From assembly GCF_028610675.1 (NCBI RefSeq), contig NZ_JAQQWS010000001.1, positions 62,001 through 126,000 on the forward strand: 64,000 bases of DNA. Reading direction: 5' to 3'. Position numbers and translations under genes: made by a program. This DNA comes from Alkalihalobacillus pseudalcaliphilus (GTDB lineage: Bacteria; Bacillota; Bacilli; Bacillales; Bacillaceae_D). Below the pieces are notes generated by a model, which saw only the letters and a list, made by a program, of their open reading frames with translations, was not told the origin of the DNA and did not search any database. How positions within the stretch are numbered: the first letter of the stretch is position 1; each line of letters opens with the position of its first letter. This document shows, piece after piece, positions 1-8,753 of this stretch.

Positions 1-1473
1 CAAGAATCTGGTCGTTGGGATAAAATGGGCGGTGAGTTAATTCGTTTGCAAGATCGCCATGAGCGCAACTTTGCATTAGGTCCAACACATGAAGAGGTGA
101 TTACCTCTATCGTACGTGACTTCGTACAGTCTTATAAGAAATTACCGATGAATTTATACCAAATTCAAACGAAGTTCCGTGATGAGAGAAGACCTCGATT
201 TGGATTGCTACGTGGGCGTGAGTTTATCATGAAAGATGCGTATTCTTTCCATACGGATGCAGATTCATTAGATGCGGAATATCAAAACATGTATCAAGCG
301 TACTCTAATATTTTTACACGAGTTGGTTTAACTTTCCGTCCGGTTATTGCGGATTCCGGAGCAATGGGTGGTAAGGATACACATGAATTCATGGCCCTTG
401 CTAGTGTAGGAGAAGATACGATTGCGTATTCTGATGGGTCGGATTATGCAGCAAACATTGAAATGGCTGCTGTTCATGTAAGTGATGAAAAGTCTGATGA
501 GTCACAAATGGAATTGTCAAAAGTTCATACGGCTGATGCCAAATCAGTATCACAAGTAGCCAATCATTTAGATGTTGAAGAGAAAAACATCATTAAATCA
601 TTGTTAGTACAACTTGACGATGAATTTGTTCTCGTTCTTGTACGTGGCGATCATGAACTAAATGAGGTCAAGCTTAAACATGCTTTTCATGCTAAAGAAG
701 TCCGTCTAGCGTCAGAAGTAGACGTACAAGATGTGATGAATGCTTCTGTCGGTCAAATTGGACCTGTTGGCACAAAGGTGAAGATTTACGCCGATTTTGC
801 AATTAAAAATATGGTAAATAGTATTTGTGGAGCAAATGAAACCGAGCACCACTTTGTCGGTGTCAATGTGGAACGCGATTTCCAAGTCGACGCTTACGGT
901 GATATTCGTTTTATTCAAGAAGGAGAGCTTTCACCTGATGGAAATGGGACGATTCACTTCGCCCAAGGAATTGAAATTGGTCAAGTCTTTAAATTGGGCA
1001 CTTTCTATTCTGAAAGTATGAATGCTCAAGTATTAGATGAAAACGGAAAAGCAAAACCAATTTTAATGGGATGTTACGGAATTGGTGTTTCACGTGTAGT
1101 GGCAGCAATAATTGAACAGCATCATGACGAAAACGGCATCGTTTGGCCATATGATGTTGCTCCTTTCCACATTCATTTATTAGCGATGAACAGTAAAAAT
1201 GCGGAGCAAAAAGAGTTAGCTGACCATCTGTATGAATTATTAAAAAGTAAAGGTTATCAAGTCCTATATGATGATCGACCAGAGCGTGCGGGCGTAAAAT
1301 TCAAAGATGCGGATCTAATTGGTATTCCAATTCGACTATCCGTTGGTAAAAAAGCAAATGAAGGTATCGTCGAATTAAAAATTCGTAAAGAAGGCGAAAT
1401 GGAAGAAGTAGCCCTCCAAGAAATCGAAGAAGCCCTTGCCAACAAAGTCCTAGAACTAAAAGGACAAGCGTAA
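1..1473 (+). CDS. proS: prolyl-tRNA synthetase (5'-truncated by window edge)
   Basis: Class II prolyl-tRNA synthetase, which charges tRNA-Pro in the cytoplasm. The reading frame is open from base 1, so the N terminus (about 80 residues by comparison with B. subtilis ProS) lies outside the window; the first ATG at 25 is internal. Visible parts are class II motif 2 (FRDERRPRFGLLRGREF), a YbaK-like editing insertion in the middle, motif 3 (GCYGIGVSR) and a C-terminal anticodon-binding domain (DDRPERAGVKFKDADLIG). The insertion marks the bacterial type that hydrolyses Ala-tRNA-Pro. The gene lies directly before polC, as in B. subtilis. Identity is certain; only the 5' end is missing. Confidence 0.97.
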   Translation, partial: QESGRWDKMGGELIRLQDRHERNFALGPTHEEVITSIVRDFVQSYKKLPMNLYQIQTKFRDERRPRFGLLRGREFIMKDAYSFHTDADSLDAEYQNMYQAYSNIFTRVGLTFRPVIADSGAMGGKDTHEFMALASVGEDTIAYSDGSDYAANIEMAAVHVSDEKSDESQMELSKVHTADAKSVSQVANHLDVEEKNIIKSLLVQLDDEFVLVLVRGDHELNEVKLKHAFHAKEVRLASEVDVQDVMNASVGQIGPVGTKVKIYADFAIKNMVNSICGANETEHHFVGVNVERDFQVDAYGDIRFIQEGELSPDGNGTIHFAQGIEIGQVFKLGTFYSESMNAQVLDENGKAKPILMGCYGIGVSRVVAAIIEQHHDENGIVWPYDVAPFHIHLLAMNSKNAEQKELADHLYELLKSKGYQVLYDDRPERAGVKFKDADLIGIPIRLSVGKKANEGIVELKIRKEGEMEEVALQEIEEALANKVLELKGQA

Positions 1474-1518
1474 AAACATTCAGTAATAATGATAAACGCT
1501 TTGTTCTTTGACCGATTC

Positions 1519-1570
1519 ACTCTTTAACTGGTGGCTCTTCATTCAAAAACGGTTTTGAGGATGCTCATAT
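1519..1570 (+). repeat. dispersed element, left-end module (copy 1)
   Basis: TCTTTAACTGGTGGC at 1521-1535 followed by CTTCATTCAAAAACGG and TTTTGAGGATGCTCAT. The same order of short blocks occurs inverted at 19545-19602, and the first block recurs at 34618-34632 and 61250-61263. It lies in the 521-bp proS-polC gap, which holds no convincing gene. Confidence 0.7.
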
Positions 1571-1589
1571 GCTGCCGTAGCCCCGACAT

Positions 1590-1625
1590 TTTTTGGGTGT
1601 TGCCCGCACGGACAACACCCAAAAA
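1590..1625. terminator. perfect 13-bp inverted repeat (terminator-like)
   Basis: TTTTTGGGTGTTG at 1590-1602 pairs perfectly with CAACACCCAAAAA at 1613-1625 across a 10-base GC-rich loop. The A/T tails on both sides make it look like a bidirectional terminator. It lies 117 bp after the proS stop and inside a repeat-rich gap, so it could instead be a hairpin belonging to the repeat element. Confidence 0.5.
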
Positions 1626-1745
1626 TTCAGCACACCGCACATCCAGCCACCATCAGCAAACATGGAAGTTGGATATTGCCTTTAGCATGTTGGCTCTAGA
1701 TTCACTTTGTTTTTTGGTTTTTTTAATGAATGTTATTTGTACTTG

Positions 1746-1924
1746 AGAATCAGCAGTAACCCAGCGGGCGAGTCATGCCGAGACTCCCATGGGACGAAGT
1801 GGCAGAGCTGAGATCCACTGGCTGCGCCGGTTAGCTCAGCGCCACGTGATTGTCTCGGAGCATGATTTTCGGTAGCGGTAATTAACGCTCCGCACATGAG
1901 CTTTAAGTAACTTCCATACAAAAA
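1746..1924 (+). repeat. GC-rich dispersed repeat, about 180 bp (copy 1)
   Basis: Matches 61334-61510 over its whole length. A copy with the middle deleted lies at 53534-53616, and a right-end fragment at 60846-60885. It starts around CAGCGGGCGAGTCATGC and ends with GCTCCGCACATGAGC and AAGTAACTTCCATACAAA. Nested arms pair: GTGGC 1799-1803 with GCCAC 1841-1845, CTGAG 1808-1812 with CTCAG 1835-1839, ACTGGC 1817-1822 with GCCGGT 1826-1831. Copy 2 keeps the pairing through paired substitutions. No open frame is conserved between copies, so it is treated as non-coding. Confidence 0.8.
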
Positions 1925-1994
1925 GCAGGGGATCTCAAAAGACGAGGTGCCCTCTATTTGCTAATAGAACCTCCCATAGAAAGGAGACGAAACA

Positions 1995-4900
1995 ATGACT
2001 CAAGCCGACAATCAAGTAAGAAAAGAACGGTTCAAGCTCCTCATGAAGCAAATTGAAATACCCGAAGAACTCGTTCAAACCTATTTAGAAGAAGCACTCA
2101 TTCAAAAATTAACGATTCATAGAGAACAAAAAAGTTGGCATTTCCAATTTTATATTCCTAAAATTATTCCAGCCAATCTATATCAGCTATTTGCACAACG
2201 ACTCAAAGATACCTTTCAAAATATAGCAACGGTCCACTTCTCGATAGAATATGGGACAAAAGAATTAACAGAAGAACAATGGCAACAATACTGGCCAACT
2301 GTCGTGGGAAAATTAGAAAATATCTCTTCGGGCTTACGGGAATTATTACAAAACCAAACGCCTAGATACGACGGTAAGAGACTTGTAATCAATGTTCGAA
2401 ATGAAACCGAAGCTGTGGCTCTCAAACGAAAATTAGACGAGCCCCTTAGAGAATGCTTAAGTAAGCTCTCTCTACCAATGGTTCATATTGATGCTCATGT
2501 TCAAGAATCACAAAAAGCTTTTGAACGCTTTATTGAGCAAAGAGACCAAGAAGATCATTCCAAAGTAGTTGAAGCAATCTTAGAAAAGAAAAAGCAAGAA
2601 AAAGAAACAGAGAAACATCTGAAGAACCAAACCTTAACACTTGGATATCCAATTAAGGACGAGCCGTTACCTATTGAATCAATTATTGATGAGGAGCGTC
2701 GCGTTACCCTACAAGGTTATGTTTTTGCTGCTGAAACAAGAGAATTAAGAAGTGGACGTACATTATTAACCTTTAAAATAACGGATTATACCGATTCAAT
2801 CCTGATTAAAATTTTCTCGCGTGATAAAGAAGATGTACCCTTATTACAATCTGTGAAAAAGGGGATGTGGTTGAAGGTCCGTGGTGGCATTCAAATGGAT
2901 ACTTTTGTACGTGACCTCGTAATGATTGCCAATGACATTAATGAAATTCAACCACAGCTAAGAATTGACCAAGGTGAAGAAGATAGAAAGCGGGTAGAAC
3001 TCCACCTCCATACAACGATGAGTCAAATGGACGGGATTGTTTCTGCTGGAAGATATGTAGAACAAGCGGCGAAATGGGGACATAAAGCGATCGCGATCAC
3101 GGATCATGGTGTCGTGCAATCTTTTCCAGAGGCCTATTCTACTGGTAAAAAACATGGAGTTAAGGTGTTATATGGTTTAGAAGCAAATCTAGTTGATGAC
3201 GGTGTTCCGATTGCTTACAATGAGCAAAATAAGGAGTTATTTGATGCCGAATATGTTGTCTTTGATGTTGAGACAACAGGCTTATCTGCCGTCTATAATA
3301 CAATTATTGAACTTGCCGCTGTTAAAGTTAAAAATGGTGAAATTATTGATCGTTTTGAATCCTTTGCTGATCCGCATGAACCTCTAACCAATACGATTAT
3401 AGAATTAACCGGTATTACAGATGATATGGTGAGAGGTGCTCCAGAAGTTGGGGATGTTTTAAAGAAATTTAGAGAGTGGAGTGGCGATGCGATTTTAGTG
3501 GCTCACAACGCTAGCTTTGATATGGGGTTTATCAATGTTGGCTACCAAAAAGTAGGTCTAGATGAAGCTCATAACGCGGTCATTGATACATTAGAGCTTG
3601 GTCGATTCCTTTATCCTGAGCTGAAGAATCATCGTTTAAATACTTTATGTAAAAAGTTTGACATTGAACTTGTCAGTCATCATAGGGCGATTTACGATGC
3701 TGAGGCAACTGGTTATTTACTTTGGCGTATGGTTCGAGATGCGATCGAAAAGGAGATTACCCATCATCATCAATTAAATGAACATATGGGACAAGGGAAT
3801 TTTCATCGCCAGCGACCTTCCCATTGTATCTTGCTTGCTCAAACGCAAGAGGGTCTTAAAAACCTCTATCAATTAGTGACGATGTCACATGTGAACTATT
3901 ATTTTAGAACACCACGTATCCCACGGTCACAATTACAAAAATATCGTAAAGGGATCTTAATTGGTTCAGCTTGTGATAAGGGTGAAGTCTTTGAAGCGAT
4001 GATGCAAAAGTCACCGGATGAAGTCGAAGAAATCGCTCGGTTTTATGATTATTTAGAAATTCAGCCGTTAGGTAATTATCGTCATTTAATTGAACGAGAA
4101 TTGGTGAAAAGTGAAACGGCCTTAAGAGAGATTGTTCATAACATTGTCAAGTTAGGTGACAAGTTAGATAAACCCGTCGTGGCAACCGGAAATGCACACT
4201 ATCTTGATGAGGAAGATTATATTTACCGTAAAATTCTCGTTGCCTCTCAAGGTGGGGCAAACCCATTGAATAAACAAACATTACCAAAAGTACATTTTCG
4301 AACAACGGATGAAATGATTCAGGAATTTCAATTTTTAGGTAATGACATTGCTGAAAAAGTCGTGATTGATGCTACTAATCATGTTGCTGATTTAATTGAA
4401 GAGATTCAACCAATCCCAGATGATCTATATACACCAAAAATTGAAGGTGCAGATGATGAGGTTAGACAGATGAGTTATAATCGTGCCCGTTCAATCTATG
4501 GTGAAGATTTACCGGAAATCGTTGAAGCTCGAATTGAGAAGGAATTAAAAAGTATTATCGGACACGGCTTCGCTGTTATTTACCTCATCTCTCATAAGCT
4601 CGTAAAGAAATCACTGATCGATGGTTATTTAGTTGGGTCACGTGGTTCAGTAGGGTCTTCCTTTGTCGCTACCATGACAGAAATTACGGAAGTTAACCCA
4701 TTGCCACCACATTATGTTTGTCCAGAATGTCACCATTCTTATTTCTTTGATGATGGTTCAGTGGGATCGGGTTATGATTTACCTGATAAAGATTGTCCTG
4801 AATGTGGCACAGCCTATGTGAAAGATGGACAAGATATTCCTTTTGAAACCTTCTTAGGGTTTAAAGGTGATAAGGTTCCTGATATCGACTTAAACTTCTC

Positions 4901-6299
4901 AGGAGAATATCAACCAAGGGCCCACCATTATACAAAAGAATTGTTTGGTGAGGATTATGTATACCGTGCCGGCACAATAGGAACCGTCGCAGAAAAAACA
5001 GCCTATGGTTATGTCAAAGGATATCAAGGCGACCATGACTTGGCGATGCGCGGAGCTGAAATTGATCGTTTAGTTTCAGGTTGTACGGGGGTTAAGCGAA
5101 CAACAGGTCAGCATCCAGGTGGAATTATCGTTGTCCCTGATTATATGGACATTCATGATTTTTGCCCGATCCAATTTCCCGCAGACGATCAAAAAGCGGA
5201 ATGGAAAACAACTCATTTTGATTTTCATTCTATCCATGATAATTTGCTGAAACTTGATATACTAGGGCATGACGATCCTACAGTAATTCGAATGCTACAG
5301 GATTTAAGTGGAATTGACCCGAAAACGATACCGACAGATGACCCAGAGGTTATGAAAATCTTTAGTGGGCCAGAGGTGTTAGGGGTTACAGAAGAGCAAA
5401 TTTTATGTAAAACCGGTACTTTAGGGATTCCGGAATTCGGGACGCGCTTTGTTCGGCAAATGCTTGAAGAAACGAAACCGAGTACTTTTTCGGAACTCGT
5501 ACAAATCTCGGGATTATCTCACGGGACAGATGTTTGGCTAAATAATGCCAACGAGCTCATTTATAATGGAACTTGTGAATTAAAAGATGTTATTGGTTGT
5601 CGTGATGATATTATGGTCTATCTAATCTATAAAGGTCTTGAACCTTCTTTGGCGTTTAAAATAATGGAGTCGGTTCGTAAAGGCAAAGGGCTACAACCGG
5701 AATGGATCGAAGTCATGAAGGAAAATAGTGTACCAGATTGGTATATTGGTTCATGTTTGAAGATTAAATATATGTTCCCTAAAGCCCATGCTGCCGCTTA
5801 TGTCTTAATGGCGGTTCGGATCGCATACTTTAAAGTTCATCACCCGATCTTGTATTATGCTTCATATTTTACAGTAAGAGCGGATGATTTTGATTTAGAC
5901 ACGATGATTAAAGGTTCAGCTGCTATTAAAGCAAAAATTGAGGAAATTAATCAAAAAGGATTAGATGCAGCACCGAAAGAAAAAGCTGTCCTCACCGTAT
6001 TGGAATTGGCTTTAGAAATGGTAGAACGTGGATATAATTTTAAAAAGGTTGAATTATACCGTTCGAGTGCATCGGAATTTATTGTAGACGGTAAAGATTT
6101 ACTGCCTCCATTTAATGCAATGACGGGGGTTGGAACAAATGCTGCTATTAACATTGTTAAGGCAAGGGAAGAACGTGAATTTTTATCCAAAGAGGATTTA
6201 CAACAAAGAAGTAAGCTGACGAAGACGGTTTTAGAAAGTTTAGATGACCACGGTTGCCTTGAAGGGCTACCTGATTCGAATCAGCTTTCCTTGTTTTAG
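1995..6299 (+). CDS. polC: DNA polymerase III alpha subunit, PolC type
   Basis: Replicative polymerase of low-GC Gram-positives (1434 aa; B. subtilis PolC 1437 aa). Order of parts: N-terminal domain and OB fold (roughly 230-325), PHP domain beginning at HLHTTMSQMDG near residue 335, DEDDh proofreading exonuclease inserted from about residue 422 (VFDVETTGL, later HNASFDMGF), a zinc-binding segment with two CPEC pairs near 909 and 934, and the palm with PDIDLNFSGE near 960. The C-terminal half is the thumb/fingers and helix-hairpin-helix DNA-binding region. Start ATG follows AAAGGAGACGAAACA. The gene probably has its own promoter, since a 521-bp repeat-bearing gap precedes it. Confidence 0.99.
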   Translation: MTQADNQVRKERFKLLMKQIEIPEELVQTYLEEALIQKLTIHREQKSWHFQFYIPKIIPANLYQLFAQRLKDTFQNIATVHFSIEYGTKELTEEQWQQYWPTVVGKLENISSGLRELLQNQTPRYDGKRLVINVRNETEAVALKRKLDEPLRECLSKLSLPMVHIDAHVQESQKAFERFIEQRDQEDHSKVVEAILEKKKQEKETEKHLKNQTLTLGYPIKDEPLPIESIIDEERRVTLQGYVFAAETRELRSGRTLLTFKITDYTDSILIKIFSRDKEDVPLLQSVKKGMWLKVRGGIQMDTFVRDLVMIANDINEIQPQLRIDQGEEDRKRVELHLHTTMSQMDGIVSAGRYVEQAAKWGHKAIAITDHGVVQSFPEAYSTGKKHGVKVLYGLEANLVDDGVPIAYNEQNKELFDAEYVVFDVETTGLSAVYNTIIELAAVKVKNGEIIDRFESFADPHEPLTNTIIELTGITDDMVRGAPEVGDVLKKFREWSGDAILVAHNASFDMGFINVGYQKVGLDEAHNAVIDTLELGRFLYPELKNHRLNTLCKKFDIELVSHHRAIYDAEATGYLLWRMVRDAIEKEITHHHQLNEHMGQGNFHRQRPSHCILLAQTQEGLKNLYQLVTMSHVNYYFRTPRIPRSQLQKYRKGILIGSACDKGEVFEAMMQKSPDEVEEIARFYDYLEIQPLGNYRHLIERELVKSETALREIVHNIVKLGDKLDKPVVATGNAHYLDEEDYIYRKILVASQGGANPLNKQTLPKVHFRTTDEMIQEFQFLGNDIAEKVVIDATNHVADLIEEIQPIPDDLYTPKIEGADDEVRQMSYNRARSIYGEDLPEIVEARIEKELKSIIGHGFAVIYLISHKLVKKSLIDGYLVGSRGSVGSSFVATMTEITEVNPLPPHYVCPECHHSYFFDDGSVGSGYDLPDKDCPECGTAYVKDGQDIPFETFLGFKGDKVPDIDLNFSGEYQPRAHHYTKELFGEDYVYRAGTIGTVAEKTAYGYVKGYQGDHDLAMRGAEIDRLVSGCTGVKRTTGQHPGGIIVVPDYMDIHDFCPIQFPADDQKAEWKTTHFDFHSIHDNLLKLDILGHDDPTVIRMLQDLSGIDPKTIPTDDPEVMKIFSGPEVLGVTEEQILCKTGTLGIPEFGTRFVRQMLEETKPSTFSELVQISGLSHGTDVWLNNANELIYNGTCELKDVIGCRDDIMVYLIYKGLEPSLAFKIMESVRKGKGLQPEWIEVMKENSVPDWYIGSCLKIKYMFPKAHAAAYVLMAVRIAYFKVHHPILYYASYFTVRADDFDLDTMIKGSAAIKAKIEEINQKGLDAAPKEKAVLTVLELALEMVERGYNFKKVELYRSSASEFIVDGKDLLPPFNAMTGVGTNAAINIVKAREEREFLSKEDLQQRSKLTKTVLESLDDHGCLEGLPDSNQLSLF

Positions 6300-6380
6300 C
6301 CTTTACCTACTAGCTTAAGTTGCAAATTATGGGTGATTATGATATTCTGTTTATGGTAATACTTAGTATAACAGTCCGGG

Positions 6381-6404
6381 AAAGAGTGGGGAAACCCACT
6401 CTTT
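6381..6404 (+). promoter_or_regulatory. leader hairpin upstream of rimP operon
   Basis: AAAGAGTGGG at 6381-6390 pairs perfectly with CCCACTCTTT at 6395-6404 around a GAAA tetraloop. It is not followed by a U-run, so it looks like a structured 5' leader rather than a terminator. A weak SigmaA-like pair TTGCAA (6320-6325) and TATTCT (6343-6348), 17 bp apart, lies upstream and would place the hairpin in the rimP leader. A second small stem, GGGAGAAATTTTCTCC, follows at 6416-6431. Autoregulation by an operon product such as NusA is possible but not shown. Confidence 0.5.
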
Positions 6405-6480
6405 CGTTGTTGATTGGGAGAAATTTTCTCCAACTTAACAACTGTGAGCACTTATTTGTCGTGATGAAGGAGGGTTTGAA

Positions 6481-6951
6481 GTGAGCAATAAAGTAACGGA
6501 CGTAGTCGCAAATCTTGTTGAACCGATTGTAGAAGAATTGCAATTAGAATTAGTTGAAGTCGTGTTTAAAAAAGAAGGACCTAATTGGTTTTTACGTGTA
6601 TTTATAGATTCTGATACGGGTGTTGATTTAGAAGATTGTAGCACCGTAAGTGAGAAGCTAAGTGAAGTATTAGATGAAGTTGATCCGATTCAACAAGCCT
6701 ACTTTTTAGAAGTTTCATCACCCGGAGCTGAACGCCCTCTCAATACAAAGCAGGATTTAGAAAAAGCTATGAATAAATACATTCATGTTTCAACCTATGA
6801 AATGATTGATGGACAGAAGGCTTTTGAAGGTGATTTACTTTCTTTCGATGGTGAACAATTACAAATTGAATTAACCATTAAGACAAGAAAAAAAGTAGTA
6901 ACCATTCCATATGATAAAGTTGCTAAAGCAAGATTGGCTATAAAACTATAA
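6481..6951 (+). CDS. rimP: ribosome maturation factor RimP
   Basis: Factor for maturation of the 30S subunit (156 aa, former YlxS). The N-terminal alpha/beta domain includes LELVEVVFKKEGPNWFLRVFIDS, and the mid-segment VDPIQQAYFLEVSSPGAERPL is the family signature; an SH3-like C-terminal domain follows. GTG start at 6481 preceded by GAAGGAGGGTTTGAA. First gene of the conserved rimP-nusA-rnpM-ylxQ-infB-ylxP-rbfA cluster, which couples transcription elongation with ribosome assembly. Confidence 0.97.
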   Translation: MSNKVTDVVANLVEPIVEELQLELVEVVFKKEGPNWFLRVFIDSDTGVDLEDCSTVSEKLSEVLDEVDPIQQAYFLEVSSPGAERPLNTKQDLEKAMNKYIHVSTYEMIDGQKAFEGDLLSFDGEQLQIELTIKTRKKVVTIPYDKVAKARLAIKL

Positions 6952-6999
6952 GAAGTCAAAAGGTTGATTTTGAATACTTGAAAGGGGGAAGTGAAATCC

Positions 7000-8133
7000 A
7001 TGAATACTGAATTTATGGATGCATTAACGACATTAGAGAAAGAAAAGGGGATTAGCAAAGAGGTAATCATTGAAGCGATTGAAGCTGCTTTGATTTCTGG
7101 CTATAAGAGAAATTTTAACTCAGCCCAAAATGTTCGTGTTGATGTTGATCGCGATAATGGACGTATCCGTGTTTTTGCAAGGAAAACAGTTGTAGAAGAA
7201 GTTTTTGATGCAAGACTTGAAATTGCTGTTGAGCAAGCTAAAAAAATTCACCCTAGTTATGAAGTGGATGACATTGTTGAAATTGAAGTGACACCAAAAG
7301 ATTTTGGTCGTATTGCTGCACAAACAGCTAAACAGGTAGTGACTCAACGAGTTCGTGAAGCGGAGCGAGGCATTATTTACGCTGATTTTATCGACCGTGA
7401 AGAAGATATTATGACTGGGATTGTCCAAAGACAGGACCATCGCTTTATTTATGTCGACTTAGGTAAAGTAGAGGCCTTACTTCCTATTAATGAGCAAATG
7501 CCAAACGAATCATACGCACATAATGACCGTATTAAGGCGTATATTACGAAGGTAGAAAAAACAACAAAAGGTCCACAGATTTTAATTTCTAGAACTCATC
7601 CGGGCTTATTAAAGCGTTTATTTGAGTTAGAAGTACCTGAAATCTATGATGGAACAGTTGAAATTAAGTCCGTGTCACGTGAAGCCGGCGATCGTTCTAA
7701 AATTGCTGTACATGCAGATAATCCTGAAGTAGATCCAGTAGGTGCCTGTGTAGGACCTAAGGGTGGACGGGTTCAAACGATTGTAAACGAATTAAAAGGT
7801 GAAAAAATTGATATCGTCCGTTGGTCAGAAGACCCTGTTGAATATGTGGCGAATGCTTTGAGTCCTTCTAAAGTATTAAAAGTCAATGTTAATGAAGAAG
7901 ATAAGATGACTCAGGTTATCGTTCCAGATTATCAATTATCATTAGCGATTGGTAAACGAGGCCAAAATGCCCGATTGGCAGCTAAGTTAACAGGTTGGAA
8001 GATTGATATTAAGAGTGAATCTGAAGCGAGAGATCTAGGCTTATTAAAAGAGGATGACTCATTTTTAGAGGATTCATCACCTAATTTTGATGAAGCTAAC
8101 CAATCTGTAGAAGCCGATTCAAAATTTGAATAA
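7000..8133 (+). CDS. nusA: transcription termination/antitermination factor NusA
   Basis: RNA polymerase-associated elongation factor that modulates pausing and termination (377 aa). N-terminal RNAP-binding domain (residues 1-125), S1 domain (GIVQRQDHRFIYVDLGK, about 134-150), then KH1 (VGACVGPKGGRVQTI) and KH2 (LAIGKRGQNARLA). It lacks the C-terminal acidic repeats of the E. coli protein, as is normal for Bacillus. An in-frame GTG at 6991 sits too close to the Shine-Dalgarno AAAGGGGG; ATG at 7000 gives MNTEFMDALTTLEKEKG, which aligns with the start of B. subtilis NusA. Confidence 0.98.
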   Translation: MNTEFMDALTTLEKEKGISKEVIIEAIEAALISGYKRNFNSAQNVRVDVDRDNGRIRVFARKTVVEEVFDARLEIAVEQAKKIHPSYEVDDIVEIEVTPKDFGRIAAQTAKQVVTQRVREAERGIIYADFIDREEDIMTGIVQRQDHRFIYVDLGKVEALLPINEQMPNESYAHNDRIKAYITKVEKTTKGPQILISRTHPGLLKRLFELEVPEIYDGTVEIKSVSREAGDRSKIAVHADNPEVDPVGACVGPKGGRVQTIVNELKGEKIDIVRWSEDPVEYVANALSPSKVLKVNVNEEDKMTQVIVPDYQLSLAIGKRGQNARLAAKLTGWKIDIKSESEARDLGLLKEDDSFLEDSSPNFDEANQSVEADSKFE

Positions 8134-8154
8134 GAGGAAAAGGGGAAGGTATTG

Positions 8155-8430
8155 ATGAAAAATAGAAAAGTGCCACTCCGCAAATGCATTGTCACGAATG
8201 AGATGAAACCTAAAAAAGAGCTTATTCGAATCGTGCGTTCTCCAGAAGGGGAAGTTTCTCTTGATTTATCAGGCAAAAAAAATGGTCGTGGTGCTTATAT
8301 CACTAACGGTAAAGAGTACTTCGAATTAGCAAAGAAAAAAGATATCTTATCAAAGCAGCTGCAAATATCGGTGAGCCCTGAAACGTACGATCAATTAGAG
8401 CTTGAAAGAGAGCAAGGAGCAAAATCATGA
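8155..8430 (+). CDS. rnpM: RNase P modulator RnpM (YlxR family)
   Basis: Small basic RNA-binding protein of the YlxR family (91 aa); in B. subtilis it binds the RNase P RNA and inhibits cleavage. Family marks are the N-terminal RKCIVTNEMKPKKELIRIVR block and GRGAYI in the middle. ATG at 8155 is chosen over the adjacent TTG at 8152; Shine-Dalgarno AGGGGAAGG. It overlaps ylxQ by 4 bp (ATGA), implying translational coupling. The RnpM role is inferred from the family. Confidence 0.93.
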   Translation: MKNRKVPLRKCIVTNEMKPKKELIRIVRSPEGEVSLDLSGKKNGRGAYITNGKEYFELAKKKDILSKQLQISVSPETYDQLELEREQGAKS

Positions 8431-8738
8431 ACGAGCAAAGCTCTAAATGGTTATCCTTACTAGGACTTGCAGCAAGAGCAAGACAAATTGTGACTGGAGA
8501 GGAACTCGTCACAAAGGAAGTGAGAGCCAAATCGGTTCGATTAGTACTCCTTTCGCAAGATGCCTCAGAAAATACAAAGAAAAAAATCTTGGACAAATGT
8601 AGTCATTATCAAGTACCAGTTCGGATTGTCGCCGACCGTGAAACGCTTGGTCGGGCGATTGGCAAGACAGAAAGAGTCGTCATCGGCATTAAAGATAGCG
8701 GTTTTGCCACCAAAATGACTGCATTCATTGACCAATGA
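8427..8738 (+). CDS. ylxQ: L7Ae-family RNA-binding protein YlxQ
   Basis: Ribosomal protein L7Ae/L30e/S12e/Gadd45 fold (103 aa), expected to bind kink-turn RNA. Typical features are LLGLAARARQIVTGEE at the N terminus, VRLVLLSQDASENTKKK in the middle and the late VVIGIKDSGFA. The homologue in B. subtilis sits in the same place between ylxR and infB. The exact RNA target is unknown. It starts inside the last codons of rnpM and ends 15 bp before infB, so it is co-expressed with both. Confidence 0.93.
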   Translation: MNEQSSKWLSLLGLAARARQIVTGEELVTKEVRAKSVRLVLLSQDASENTKKKILDKCSHYQVPVRIVADRETLGRAIGKTERVVIGIKDSGFATKMTAFIDQ

Positions 8739-8753
8739 ATGTGGAGGACTTAT

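Noticed and set aside
1531..1746. 71-codon open frame in the proS-polC gap
   Set aside because: It runs through a perfect inverted repeat and dispersed repeat modules; the equivalent loci do not keep the frame.
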